From: Bacteroides clarus YIT 12056
Lineage (GTDB): Bacteria > Bacteroidota > Bacteroidia > Bacteroidales > Bacteroidaceae
Direction: 5' to 3'
DNA: 64,000 nucleotides
Assembly: GCF_900129655.1 (NCBI RefSeq)
Contig: NZ_FQWK01000005.1
Coordinates: 124,001-188,000 of the forward strand
Shown here one piece after another: positions 1-7,762 of this stretch. Both the position numbers and the translations under genes were made by a program. The stretch's first letter is position 1; each line of letters begins with the position of its first letter. Below the pieces are notes generated by a model that had not been told where the DNA came from, made no database searches, and worked only from the letters and a program-made list of their open reading frames with translations.

Positions 1-2
1 CT

Positions 3-1244
3 AATTTTATTGCAAATTCAGATAATAATGGAGCTAAAGAATTATGGCGTGGCCCTTGGGCGGGCATTAATCGTGCTAATTGGGTGATTGATAATATTGA
101 TCTTTCGAAGAAAAATATTAGTGATGATAAAATATCTCAATATAAAGGGGAAGCTCATTTTTTAAGGGCCTTATATTACTTTAATATGGTGAGGCTTTTT
201 GGCAATGTCCCATTGATATTGCATCAACAAACAGCTAATGATAATCTGAAAGTTTCAAGAACAGATAAAAATGAAGTATATCAAGTAATTATTCAAGATC
301 TTCAAAATGCATCTGATTATTTACCTCAAAGATATACAGGAGAAGATATTGGACGTGCTACAAGTGGGGCGGCATTGGGATTATTAGCTAAAGTATATTT
401 AACATTAAAACAGTATAATGATGTTATTGATGTTATCGAACGACTTATGGCTACGAATGTATATTCTTTGAATGAAAATTATAAAGATAATTTTGATGAT
501 ACCAAAGAAAATGGACCAGAGAGTTTATTTGAAGTTCAATATGAGAAAGGATCACCTTATGCACCATTTGATGTACTTGGACAAGGGGCATGGCATAATG
601 AGTATCTTGCTCCATTGGCACCTGTAAATATAGGTGGTCCTTGGGGAAATTTTGGTTGGTTTCATGTCTATTCAGAATTTGCTGAAAGTTTTGAACCTAA
701 TGATAAAAGAAAAATTGTTTCTATTTTTTCTGAAGGGGATGATTATCAAGGTTGGATATATGATCCTGCTGTTTCAACAACCGGATATAATGTCAAAAAG
801 TTTATGTGTACTAATTATGGCACTACGAATCCAATGGACAGTCCATTAAATTTTCCTGTATTACGCTACTCTGATGTGTTACTGATGTATGCTGAGGCTT
901 TGAATGAAGTAGGAAGAACTGCAGAAGCTTGTGCAGTTGCAACTGCTCCCAACGTTGGTGGTCCATTAAATAGAGTCAGGGTACGTGCAGGGTTACCAAG
1001 CGTGTCGGGGCAACAAGCAGAAGTCCGTGAAATTATACGTCACGAACGTCGTATGGAACTAGCTTTTGAGGGGGGACATCGTTGGTTCGACCTGATAAGA
1101 TATGATGAAGGGGAATATGCAAAGAACTTCTTCCATAGTATTGGAAAGACAAATTTCACACTTCCCAAACATCTTTTATTACCTGTACCTATTGATGATA
1201 TCGATGCTAATCCGAATTTGCTACCTCAAAATTCAGGTTATTAA
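3..1244 (+). CDS. SusD/RagB-like outer-membrane lipoprotein, N-terminus outside the window
   Basis: This is the C-terminal part of a SusD-family glycan-binding lipoprotein, which caps a SusC transporter at the cell surface. The reading frame is open from base 3 and enters from upstream, so the signal peptide and lipobox are missing. The visible part starts with LWRGPWAGINRANWVIDNI, typical of the N-terminal TPR region of SusD. It continues with the AHFLRALYYFNMVRLFG helix and the C-terminal signature VLLMYAEALNEVGR followed by RHERRMELAFEGGHRWFDLIRY. It ends in the usual LLPVPIDDIDANPNLLPQNSGY-type tail. A SusC gene should lie just upstream, and the next gene, 21 bp downstream, is probably in the same operon. 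The DNA is very AT-rich. The family call is firm and the substrate is unknown. Confidence 0.95.
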   Translation, partial: NFIANSDNNGAKELWRGPWAGINRANWVIDNIDLSKKNISDDKISQYKGEAHFLRALYYFNMVRLFGNVPLILHQQTANDNLKVSRTDKNEVYQVIIQDLQNASDYLPQRYTGEDIGRATSGAALGLLAKVYLTLKQYNDVIDVIERLMATNVYSLNENYKDNFDDTKENGPESLFEVQYEKGSPYAPFDVLGQGAWHNEYLAPLAPVNIGGPWGNFGWFHVYSEFAESFEPNDKRKIVSIFSEGDDYQGWIYDPAVSTTGYNVKKFMCTNYGTTNPMDSPLNFPVLRYSDVLLMYAEALNEVGRTAEACAVATAPNVGGPLNRVRVRAGLPSVSGQQAEVREIIRHERRMELAFEGGHRWFDLIRYDEGEYAKNFFHSIGKTNFTLPKHLLLPVPIDDIDANPNLLPQNSGY

Positions 1245-1265
1245 CCCTAAATATTAAATAGAATT

Positions 1266-4175
1266 ATGAGAAGTGTATATATACTAATTCTTCTTTTCGT
1301 TGCTTCATGGGCTTATTCACATGATGATGTAGCATATCGTACTTCAAAAGGATGGTTTATTGATTTCAACAATGATTCATCCATTGATAAAAGTTTGCCT
1401 AGAAATTTTTCAGAAAAAGAAATGACTTTCTTTGCTGATTATGACGGTGATGGATTTTTAGACTTATGTGAGGTTAAAGTAAAGGGAAATAATCTGGAGT
1501 GGAGTTGGTTCATAAAAGCTCATCAAGGAGATTTTAAGAAATCTGTTACTACTGTTTTTGGTACTCCTCAAGAGCAGTGCCTTGTTGGTGACTTTAATGG
1601 AGATGGTAAAACAGATATTGCTGTAATAACCTCTAATGGAGATGGTAAATTGGAATGGAGCATTGATTATTCTCCTTGTGATGGAGTTAGCGATATTTCT
1701 GGAAGTAGTTTTGGACAGGTTGGTGATAAAGTATTGGCGGGAGATTTCAATGCTGACGGAGTGGACGATCTTTGTATATACAGACCTGGGACCTCACAGT
1801 GGTTTGTCTCATTGTCGGACTTGGTAGGGAAGCCCAGCTTCAGTTCTCCTTATGCAATCGACGGACTTATTTTTGGTACGCCGTACGATATTCCTCTTGT
1901 TGGTGATTTTAATGGAGACGGTTATGACGATATGGCTGTATATCGCCCCAAGGACAATAAAATATATATAAATTATTTTAGTCCTGATAAACCTAAAATG
2001 GAAGGATACGGAAATATTCATGGTAAAGGAGAAGTAAATCAAAGCATTACTTGTCCGGTAAAAGATATCTTAGGATTTACTATTGCAGATTTCAACTATT
2101 CTCGCCCACAAGTTTTGCCTCTTGCTACGAAACAAGCTTTGGGTAAAAAAGTCAATTTAAGACATGGATGGACCTGTATATTTGATGAATCTTTAGATGT
2201 AGATAAATGGATTGAAGCGTTGAAGGCTTTAGGAATAAATACTTTGGAATATCATCCATGGATGCGGGCCCATGAAGAAAATGCAATGATAGGTAGTTCT
2301 TGGAATACTTATGTCGGAGACGATCGTTTATGGACTAGTAAGGCCAAGATGTTGGAGAAGATAAGGAAGTTTCAGGCGATAGGTGGGCGTAATATCTGCT
2401 ACAACGCTATATACGCTTCTTCTCCGGCTTTCGCTCACAACCATCCGGAGTGGGCCATACGTAATCCTGAAAACCAGAATTTCTTCATGTATGGAGAGAA
2501 CTATCTTTACTTGATGGGTATTAATCAGAATATAAATCACTCATATACAATTAATGGCAAGAGTTTCAGGAATTTTAATGATTATTTAAAGGATCAGGCT
2601 GAAATGGCTCAATTGGAATTTAACTGGGATGGTTGGAGATGGGACTGGTATGGATTACCGGATGTATACGAGTGTAATGCATTGAGCGGAAAAGGGGATA
2701 TTTCACATGAGATCTCTGTATTGACAGATACGCTGAATACACATGTAAAACAGATACGCCCTGATGTAACCACTACTACATTGCAATTACCGTATGCCAA
2801 CAATAATATTCCTTTTGAAATGACGGCAGCTGTAGTAGACCATCAGTTTCTGGAAATATGGCCGGAAGCATGGGGTACGGGAGATCGGTATAGCCAGATG
2901 TATGATGTAATGTACAAAGCTAAATCCAAATATCCAGATAAGCCATTGTTTGCAAATTTCTATCCGCCAACAGCTATGAAGCTGACTGCTAGTTGGCCAC
3001 AAGCTAATATCCGCTATCAGTTTGCCACTTGTCTTGCTGCTGGAACTTATCCTGCAGCTCAGGTCGTAGATGGAATTGCCGGATTTACAGACCCTGTTCC
3101 ATTTCATGCAACTAAATATCCTAAAGAGGTATTGACTGAAATATCCAAATGGAATAGATTCGCTGAAGCGTATGGGGGGTATTTCTATTACTCTAATCCT
3201 GTTTACTTATTTAGGGATATCAGGGAAAGTCGTGTATCTGTAAAAGAACAATTCCCAGGGCTCGTGATAAAAGCAAAGGAACGGATAGATAAGCGTACGC
3301 GTCGGATAGATGCTTTGGTGATTAATTTAATTAATTATGGTGTTGATGAGCTTAAGTGGACGGAAGTAAATTTTGAACCACAGACAATTTCTGCAACAGT
3401 AGATTTTCAGCTTCCTCAAGGTTTGAAAGTCCATAAAGCTTATTATATTTCTCCCGAAGGAAAAATGGAAATACCTTTGAACCGGAATGGGCGATCTTAT
3501 CAGGCAATAATTCCGCAACTCAGCTTGTTTGGTAGCCTCGTAGTTACTACGAATCGTAATAGGGATTTACCGGAAGTTCCTAAAGATTATGCACGTTCAT
3601 TTCCCGACTATGAGTTTACATATGATAGTTCCGGAAGTACACTTTCCAAAGGTGCGAAGGAAATTATTGTACTTGATGAAGAGATCCCTCTTCCTATAGA
3701 TAACTATTACAATGGTAAGCTTTCAACTTGGGAACTATCTGAAGATGCTTATAAAGGAAATACCTCAATAAAGGTTACACCGGAAAAATTGTATATAACA
3801 AGTACAAGTAAAAGTGCAATCAGGGTGCCTATTGAGATATATAAAAACTTTGAAATAGCAATTAAGAGTAATGAGGCGTCCGCTACATGGTTCGGTTTCC
3901 GGTTGTTGAAACCTTCAGAAACTTCGCCGATATGGGAAGCTAAGAATATATTTTATCGGGTGGGTACTGCACAAGCTGATACCCCTTGTATTACTCTGAC
4001 TGAAAATGAACCTAAGCTTGAATGGACAGTATTTAAAAGAAATATTTATAATGATATAATTAATCATCCGGAATTTACGGGCGAATGGTCGAATGCGATT
4101 GTTACTGCTATTTTACTGGGTCCTATAGAAGGAAATAGCGCTAATTTTGATGATTTGAGGTTTATCCGGGAATAG
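1266..4175 (+). CDS. Secreted VCBS-repeat protein with a GH66-like (dextranase-type) catalytic domain
   Basis: The 969-residue protein starts with a Sec signal peptide without a lipobox Cys. Residues 57-240 hold four VCBS/FG-GAP repeats, each with a calcium-loop motif: DYDGDGFLD near 59, DFNGDGKTD near 109, DFNADGVDD near 160 and DFNGDGYDD near 214. Such repeats usually form a propeller or stalk. From about 295 to 790 there is a barrel-like domain with WDGWRWDWYG (D455, D460) and HQFLEIWPEAW (E530). This resembles the nucleophile region and the acid/base region of GH66 dextranases and cycloisomaltooligosaccharide glucanotransferases. A beta-rich C-terminal domain (about 800-969) may be a carbohydrate-binding module. 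The gene directly follows a susD-like gene, so this is probably the depolymerase of that PUL. GH66 is inferred from motifs only, and a related unclassified family is possible. Confidence 0.6.
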   Translation: MRSVYILILLFVASWAYSHDDVAYRTSKGWFIDFNNDSSIDKSLPRNFSEKEMTFFADYDGDGFLDLCEVKVKGNNLEWSWFIKAHQGDFKKSVTTVFGTPQEQCLVGDFNGDGKTDIAVITSNGDGKLEWSIDYSPCDGVSDISGSSFGQVGDKVLAGDFNADGVDDLCIYRPGTSQWFVSLSDLVGKPSFSSPYAIDGLIFGTPYDIPLVGDFNGDGYDDMAVYRPKDNKIYINYFSPDKPKMEGYGNIHGKGEVNQSITCPVKDILGFTIADFNYSRPQVLPLATKQALGKKVNLRHGWTCIFDESLDVDKWIEALKALGINTLEYHPWMRAHEENAMIGSSWNTYVGDDRLWTSKAKMLEKIRKFQAIGGRNICYNAIYASSPAFAHNHPEWAIRNPENQNFFMYGENYLYLMGINQNINHSYTINGKSFRNFNDYLKDQAEMAQLEFNWDGWRWDWYGLPDVYECNALSGKGDISHEISVLTDTLNTHVKQIRPDVTTTTLQLPYANNNIPFEMTAAVVDHQFLEIWPEAWGTGDRYSQMYDVMYKAKSKYPDKPLFANFYPPTAMKLTASWPQANIRYQFATCLAAGTYPAAQVVDGIAGFTDPVPFHATKYPKEVLTEISKWNRFAEAYGGYFYYSNPVYLFRDIRESRVSVKEQFPGLVIKAKERIDKRTRRIDALVINLINYGVDELKWTEVNFEPQTISATVDFQLPQGLKVHKAYYISPEGKMEIPLNRNGRSYQAIIPQLSLFGSLVVTTNRNRDLPEVPKDYARSFPDYEFTYDSSGSTLSKGAKEIIVLDEEIPLPIDNYYNGKLSTWELSEDAYKGNTSIKVTPEKLYITSTSKSAIRVPIEIYKNFEIAIKSNEASATWFGFRLLKPSETSPIWEAKNIFYRVGTAQADTPCITLTENEPKLEWTVFKRNIYNDIINHPEFTGEWSNAIVTAILLGPIEGNSANFDDLRFIRE

Positions 4176-4258
4176 TACTGTTTTTATTTCGGCACTGTAC
4201 ATAATTCAGAGTCAAATTATTATCTTGCTGCATTTAATTATTATTAACTATGAATGTC

Positions 4259-4290
4259 TTGACATCGCCTATCCGCAGTTTGTATCTTTG
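4259..4290 (+). promoter_or_regulatory. Bacteroides-type promoter for queA-folK
   Basis: A perfect -7 element TATCTTTG lies at 4283-4290, preceded by TTG at 4259-4261 as a -33 element. The 183 bp between the upstream PUL gene and queA holds this promoter and nothing else I recognise. The leader would be about 60 nt. Confidence 0.65.
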
Positions 4291-4358
4291 CAAACTATTG
4301 TGCGTAAAGAGCGAGAATAGAGAATAAATATAATAAATGTCTGATAATCAACTGCAAT

Positions 4359-5417
4359 ATGAAACTGTCGCAATTTAAATTTAAACTTCCTGAAGAGAAG
4401 ATCGCCTTACATCCTACAAGGTATAGAGATGAGTCGCGCTTAATGGTATTACACAGAAAGACGGGCGAAATCGAACACCGTATGTTCAAGGATATTTTGG
4501 AATATTTCGATGATAAGGATGTATTTATCTTTAATGATACGAAGGTGTTTCCCGCCCGTTTATACGGTAACAAGGAAAAAACCGGTGCGCGTATCGAGGT
4601 ATTTCTGTTGCGTGAGTTGAATGAGGAGTTGCGTTTATGGGATGTGTTGGTGGATCCTGCCCGTAAAATCCGTATCGGTAACAAACTCTATTTCGGCGAA
4701 GACGATTCTATGGTGGCCGAGGTGATTGACAATACTACCTCGCGCGGACGTACCCTTCGTTTCCTTTATGACGGGCCGCATGACGAGTTCAAGAAAGCCC
4801 TGTACGCATTGGGTGAAACGCCGCTGCCGCACAGTATCATCAACCGTCCGGTGGAACCGGAGGATTCGGAACGCTTCCAGTCCATTTTTGCCCGTAACGA
4901 AGGTGCCGTAACGGCTCCGACGGCCAGTCTTCATTTCAGCCGCGAGTTGATGAAGCGCATGGAGATTAAGGGAATAGACTTTGCTTATATTACGCTGCAT
5001 GCAGGTTTGGGTAACTTCCGCGATATCGATGTGGAGGACCTTACCAAGCATAAAACGGATTCCGAGCAAATGATTGTTACGGAAGATGCCGTAAAGGTTG
5101 TGAATCGCACCAAGGATTTGAATAGGCAGGTATGTGCCGTAGGTACTACGGTGATGCGTGCGATAGAGAGCACTGTCAGCACAGACGGCCATTTGAAAGA
5201 ATACGAAGGCTGGACGAATAAGTTCATCTTCCCGCCGTACGACTTTACGGTTGCCAACGCGATGGTGTCCAACTTCCATATGCCGCTTTCCACCCTGTTG
5301 ATGATTGTTGCCGCTTTTGGCGGTTATGAGCAGGTAATGGAAGCCTATAATGTAGCGTTGAAAGAGGATTACCGTTTCGGTACTTATGGAGATGCAATGC
5401 TGATTACGGATAAATAA
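4359..5417 (+). CDS. queA: S-adenosylmethionine:tRNA ribosyltransferase-isomerase QueA
   Basis: QueA transfers and isomerises the ribosyl group of SAM onto preQ1-modified tRNA to make epoxyqueuosine. The 352-residue protein has the usual family length and is cytosolic. It carries [14 protein letters not shown] near the N-terminus, the DGPHDEF segment, and the conserved APTASLHFS and [19 protein letters not shown] blocks. The C-terminus has [23 protein letters not shown]. It starts with ATG at 4359 directly before [16 protein letters not shown]. The folK gene follows 30 bp later and is probably cotranscribed. Base composition rises in GC compared with the PUL fragment upstream, marking the return to core genome. 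Confidence 0.97.
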   Translation: MKLSQFKFKLPEEKIALHPTRYRDESRLMVLHRKTGEIEHRMFKDILEYFDDKDVFIFNDTKVFPARLYGNKEKTGARIEVFLLRELNEELRLWDVLVDPARKIRIGNKLYFGEDDSMVAEVIDNTTSRGRTLRFLYDGPHDEFKKALYALGETPLPHSIINRPVEPEDSERFQSIFARNEGAVTAPTASLHFSRELMKRMEIKGIDFAYITLHAGLGNFRDIDVEDLTKHKTDSEQMIVTEDAVKVVNRTKDLNRQVCAVGTTVMRAIESTVSTDGHLKEYEGWTNKFIFPPYDFTVANAMVSNFHMPLSTLLMIVAAFGGYEQVMEAYNVALKEDYRFGTYGDAMLITDK

Positions 5418-5447
5418 AATAAAGGTTGGTAATCCCTGTTTTTATTG

Positions 5448-5897
5448 ATGTACGTTTACTTTAGTTTAGGGACTAATCTTGGCGATAAGGAGCATAATCT
5501 CCGTCTCGCCGTTCAGAAAATAGAAGAGCGGATAGGGAAAGTGATTTCCCTGTCCGCTTTTTATGCTACCGCTCCGTGGGGCTTTTCCTCTGAGAATACA
5601 TTTTTGAATGCCGCTGTTTGTGTGGAGACGCTTCTTCCGCCGTTGTCTGTTCTGTATCTTACTCAGGAGATGGAACGTGAGATAGGACGCACTCATAAAT
5701 CTGTCGGCGGGGTATATAGCGACCGGCTGATAGATATAGACTTGCTTTTGTATGATGACCGGGTGATGGATACCCCCGAACTGAAACTGCCTCACCCCTT
5801 GATGCACGAACGCCGTTTCGTGATGGAACCGTTGGTGGAGATTGCACCGGATTTAGTTCATCCGGTATTAAAGAAAAAAATGCGGGAATTGCTGTAA
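5448..5897 (+). CDS. folK: 2-amino-4-hydroxy-6-hydroxymethyldihydropteridine pyrophosphokinase (HPPK)
   Basis: FolK transfers pyrophosphate from ATP to 6-hydroxymethyl-7,8-dihydropterin in folate synthesis. The 149-residue protein is typical in size. It shows SLGTNLGDKEHNL at the N-terminus, the FLNAAVCVET strand, and the signature DRLIDIDLLLYDD followed by LPHPLMHERRFVMEPLVEI. I chose ATG 5448 rather than the TTG immediately before it. The gene lies 30 bp after queA on the same strand, so the two form a short operon. Confidence 0.96.
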   Translation: MYVYFSLGTNLGDKEHNLRLAVQKIEERIGKVISLSAFYATAPWGFSSENTFLNAAVCVETLLPPLSVLYLTQEMEREIGRTHKSVGGVYSDRLIDIDLLLYDDRVMDTPELKLPHPLMHERRFVMEPLVEIAPDLVHPVLKKKMRELL

Positions 5898-5904
5898 AAA
5901 ATCG

Positions 5905-5912
5905 TATCTTTG
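5905..5912 (+). promoter_or_regulatory. -7 promoter element (TATCTTTG) of the SusR-like regulator gene
   Basis: A perfect TAnnTTTG element lies eight bases after the folK stop and 25 bp before the ATG at 5938. It gives the regulator its own transcript with a short leader. No clear -33 TTTG is visible because the upstream sequence is folK coding DNA. Confidence 0.55.
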
Positions 5913-5937
5913 TTTCCGCGCATAAATCAGTTTGCTC

Positions 5938-7554
5938 ATGTTCAGATATTCGGCTTTCATAGTGTTTCTTCTGTGTTTCTATTCGGGCTTGACGGCCGGG
6001 GATAAAACGGATGATGATATTTTGCTTTTGAAGCTGGACAAGATGATTCAGCAGCGTGAGACATATCAGAAAAAGGTGGAAAAGGATATTGCGGAGCTTC
6101 GCAGGACGTTGGATTATGTAGGAGATGATAGAGCGAGGTTTGATATTTTGGGTGATTTGTTTGTCAAATACCGTTCCTTTAGGGTTGATACGGCGTTGAT
6201 TATAGCGGAAGAAAGGCTGGAACTTGCAGACGGATTGGGTGAAGAATACGTTAATCAAGGGTTGATGAATCTGGCTGATGCTTTGAATAAAGTAGGAAAG
6301 CATGAAAATGCATTAGGTATTCTGGATAAAGTAAAGAGAACTGAGGCTGTGCGAAAGGATACCTATTTTTATTATTTGTATCATACTACCTATTTGTCCT
6401 GTTACAGTGATGAAATGGAAGTGTCCAAGAAGCAGTTGTTCATGCGGCAGATAAGGGCTTATAAGGATACATTAGTGGCTATCAGCGATCCTAATACCGC
6501 CAGCTATGTGACGAATAAATGCGGCAGTCTGAGCCTGCAGGGAGAATGGGATGAGGCTATCCGGATATTGACCGGATATTATGAACGTTGTACGGATGAT
6601 GATCCCGACAAGGCGAGAGTGGAATATCTGTTGGCGGAATTATATTTGGGCAAACGTGATGTACAGTTGGCAAAGCATTATCTTATCCGGGCTTCCATTA
6701 CCGATATAACGAATGCCAAAAAAGTGTATATGTCGTTACAGCAATTGGCAATTTTGCTTTTTCAGGAAGGAGATATCGAAAGAGCTTATAATTATATTTC
6801 TTGTTCACTGGAAGATGTGAATTTTGGAAAAGCCCGTTATCGTATCGTGGATATAGCTGAATATCTCCCTATTATTAAAGCCGCCAATGATAGTCGTGTA
6901 AAAGCTGACAGGGACAAGGTGTTGTTTTTTCTTTTAGTTTTGTCCATTCTCGTTATTACACTGATTATCGCTTTCTTTGTTCTTCGCCAAAAGAACCGTA
7001 AACTGCTGAGGGTAAAGCAATCGTTGGCGGAACAGAATCAGCGTCTGCAGGAAATGACGGAGAATCTTACCCGGATGAACGAGGAAATTAAAGAATCCAA
7101 CCATATTAAGGAAGAATATATTGGCTTGTTGTTTAATATCTGCTCTGAGTATATTTATAAACAGGAAACCGAGCGCAAGAGCTTATTGAAAATTGTCAAT
7201 ACCGGTTCTATGGCGGATATTTCCAAGATGCTTCATAATCAATCCTCTACTACGGAAGACTTTAAACTGTTCATCAGTAAGTTTGATACTATATTCCTGT
7301 CTATCTTTCCGGATTTTGTGGAATCTTTCAATACTTTATTGAAAGAGGACGAACGTATACAGCTAAAAGAAGGTGAATTGTTAACGCCCGAACTGCGTAT
7401 CTATGCCCTTATCCGTTTGGGTATTGATGATAATTCTAAAATCGCCAATTTTCTTCATTATTCGCTTCAGACAGTATATAACTATCGTTTAAAAATGAGG
7501 AATAAAGCGATTATTCCCGGAAAAGATTTGGCTGTTCAGGTACAAAAACTGTAA
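5938..7554 (+). CDS. SusR-like membrane-bound transcriptional regulator (TPR, DUF6377-type)
   Basis: The protein (about 538 residues from ATG 5938) starts with a signal peptide and has a TPR-like helical periplasmic domain to about residue 320. One transmembrane helix follows (about 325-348, VLFFLLVLSILVITLIIAFF), then a coiled coil rich in Gln and Glu and a cytoplasmic C-terminal domain. The last 60 residues read as a helix-turn-helix of the LuxR/sigma-4 kind (NSKIANFLHYSLQTVYNYRL). This layout matches SusR and its relatives, inner-membrane activators that sense sugars in the periplasm and switch on a neighbouring susCD locus. It sits 208 bp upstream of the susC-like gene at 7763 on the same strand, so that operon is its likely target. 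The ligand is unknown. The start 6 bp upstream (TTG) is less likely. Confidence 0.85.
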   Translation: MFRYSAFIVFLLCFYSGLTAGDKTDDDILLLKLDKMIQQRETYQKKVEKDIAELRRTLDYVGDDRARFDILGDLFVKYRSFRVDTALIIAEERLELADGLGEEYVNQGLMNLADALNKVGKHENALGILDKVKRTEAVRKDTYFYYLYHTTYLSCYSDEMEVSKKQLFMRQIRAYKDTLVAISDPNTASYVTNKCGSLSLQGEWDEAIRILTGYYERCTDDDPDKARVEYLLAELYLGKRDVQLAKHYLIRASITDITNAKKVYMSLQQLAILLFQEGDIERAYNYISCSLEDVNFGKARYRIVDIAEYLPIIKAANDSRVKADRDKVLFFLLVLSILVITLIIAFFVLRQKNRKLLRVKQSLAEQNQRLQEMTENLTRMNEEIKESNHIKEEYIGLLFNICSEYIYKQETERKSLLKIVNTGSMADISKMLHNQSSTTEDFKLFISKFDTIFLSIFPDFVESFNTLLKEDERIQLKEGELLTPELRIYALIRLGIDDNSKIANFLHYSLQTVYNYRLKMRNKAIIPGKDLAVQVQKL

Positions 7555-7762
7555 AAAGCGTCTCCTTTGAATTTACTTTTATTGTGTATGTCCTTTTTGT
7601 TAATTTATTGATAATAAGGGTGCTGTATCTTTATTATCTTTCCTTTTACTTACTTTTTCATTCATAACCTTTGTCAAGCGAAAATATAATATCTACTTTC
7701 GCCTACAATCTAATTTTTATACCGAATGTGGTATACTTTGTTACACTTTAATTTAAAACATT
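7555..7762 (+). promoter_or_regulatory. Regulatory gap before the phosphatase PUL
   Basis: This 208-bp AT-rich gap separates the SusR-like regulator from its putative target operon. TATACTTTG at 7732-7740 is a near match to a TAnnTTTG -7 element, about 25 bp before the start codon. The long leader fits an activated promoter. I see no convincing terminator for the regulator gene and no clear repeats that I could call an operator. Confidence 0.4.

Noticed and set aside
4635..5279. Long minus-strand open frames across queA (also across tyrS, kduI and DUF4861)
   Set aside because: They are mirror frames of well-recognised genes in GC-richer DNA, with no protein family signature.
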